From contig JAUWOG010000130.1 of the NCBI GenBank assembly GCA_030612305.1, forward strand, positions 1 through 6,741: a stretch of 6,741 bases of DNA, in the 5' to 3' direction. Each line of letters starts with the position of its first letter. The stretch's first letter is position 1. Position numbers and translations under genes: made by a program. The notes under the pieces were generated by a model, which saw only the letters and a program-made list of their open reading frames with translations, was not told the origin of the DNA and ran no database searches. This document shows, piece by piece, positions 6,096-6,741 of this stretch. Origin of the DNA: Armatimonadota bacterium (GTDB lineage Bacteria > Armatimonadota > Zipacnadia > Zipacnadales > UBA11051).

Positions 6096-6741
6096 TCACT
6101 TGGTGCCGGTGATGTACTCCTGAATGTCGGTGATGATTGAGGCGAGGTCCTTCTCGGGCTGGAAGCCGGTCAGTTCGTTGAGGAGGGTCGTGTCCGGCCG
6201 GCGCTGTAACATGTCCTCAAAACCCGGGCCGTAAGCGTCTTCGTAGGCGATATATTGTATCTCGGAAGTAGTGCCGGGGACGAGCTCGAGGACCCGCTCA
6301 GCAAGCTGCTGGATGGAGTATTCATGAGGGCTGCCGATGTTGACGATCTGCCCGACAGCATCGGAGTTGTCGGCCAGTCGCAGCACCGCCTCGATGCAAT
6401 CGTCCACGTGCATGAAGCAGCGGCGCTGTGTCCCGTCGCCATAGACGGTGAGCGGCTCGTTGTCGAGCGCCTGCTGCACGAAGGTGGGGACTACCATTCC
6501 CCAGCGGCCGGTCTGGCGGGGGCCGGAGACATTGAAGAAGCGGGCGATGATGACCGGCAGGCCTCGTTCGTGGTAGTGAGCCAGCGCCCAGAACTCATCC
6601 AGCATCTTCGAGCAGGCATACAGCCAGCGCCAGTTCTTCACCGGACCGATGACGCTGGGAGCGTCTTCGGCGAGCACGTGCGCATCATGCTTGCCATAGA
6701 CTTCGGAAGTCGAGGCGAAGAACAGCGGTATCTGCTGCTTG
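6096..6741 (-). CDS. extended-SDR nucleotide-sugar epimerase/dehydratase (5' end beyond window)
   Basis: Minus strand, open from the window edge to TGA at 6098-6096, giving 214 C-terminal residues. The N-terminal Rossmann glycine motif, roughly the first hundred residues, lies outside. FFASTSEVYG carries the catalytic Ser/Thr region, and YACSK (bases 6620-6606) is the YxxxK pair. RFFNVSGPRQTGRWGMVVP, QALDNEPLTVYGDG, RCFMHVDDCIEAVL and VNIGSPHEYSIQQLAERVLE are hallmarks of the UDP-glucose 4-epimerase, UDP-glucuronate decarboxylase and dTDP-glucose dehydratase group. The motif order and PRQTG segment are closest to proteins labelled UDP-glucose 4-epimerase or UDP-glucuronate decarboxylase-like; the exact substrate cannot be decided. 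It would act in the cytoplasm on a nucleotide sugar for polysaccharide or envelope synthesis. An internal GTG (6677) could look like a start, but the family motif FFASTSEVYG lies upstream in frame, so the real start is outside. Confidence 0.92.
   Translation of the reverse strand, partial: KQQIPLFFASTSEVYGKHDAHVLAEDAPSVIGPVKNWRWLYACSKMLDEFWALAHYHERGLPVIIARFFNVSGPRQTGRWGMVVPTFVQQALDNEPLTVYGDGTQRRCFMHVDDCIEAVLRLADNSDAVGQIVNIGSPHEYSIQQLAERVLELVPGTTSEIQYIAYEDAYGPGFEDMLQRRPDTTLLNELTGFQPEKDLASIITDIQEYITGTK

Overview
The window is GC-rich bacterial DNA, densely coding, with GC-rich third codon positions and Shine-Dalgarno-type leaders. It carries two partial sugar-nucleotide or short-chain dehydrogenase type genes at the edges and a carbohydrate-metabolism gene set in the middle. 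The combination of a divergent uroporphyrinogen-decarboxylase-family (COG0407-like) protein, an aldo/keto reductase and a cytoplasmic GH20-like glycosidase recalls environmental Planctomycetota, Armatimonadota and related uncultured lineages. That placement is an impression from gene content only; no marker gene is present.

Layout. Bases 1-463 (minus) hold the N-terminal 154 codons of an NAD(P)-binding epimerase/dehydratase-like protein that runs off the left edge. Bases 464-862 are a non-coding gap between divergent genes. It contains low-complexity degenerate repeats interrupted by a compact double-hairpin element at 614-653, flanked by a CAACGG direct repeat. Then come three plus-strand genes that probably form one operon: a UroD-family protein (863-1900), an aldo/keto reductase (2063-3067) and a GH20-like hexosaminidase (3101-5200). 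A GC-rich hairpin at 5242-5267 follows and may end the transcript. A separate plus-strand gene (5415-6080) encodes a predicted lipoprotein with a DUF2993/LmeA-like or YpmS-like domain. It converges, with only 15 bases between the stops, on a minus-strand extended-SDR sugar-nucleotide epimerase gene (6096 to the right edge) that lacks its N-terminus.

How the genes may work together. The GH20-like enzyme has no signal peptide and would act on imported N-acetylhexosamine-containing oligosaccharides. The aldo/keto reductase would reduce or oxidise a sugar-derived carbonyl. The UroD-like protein, which is not HemE, could be a methyl-transfer or decarboxylation enzyme acting on a modified sugar or cofactor. 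This pathway is inference from co-orientation and spacing. The flanking SDR genes point towards cell-envelope or nucleotide-sugar metabolism.

The most unusual observation is at the end of the UroD-family gene. Beyond its TAG stop (1898-1900) the same frame stays open for 32 more sense codons to a TGA at 1997-1999, with coding-like codon use and a helix-like peptide. This suggests a recent nonsense mutation, a sequencing error or stop-codon readthrough.
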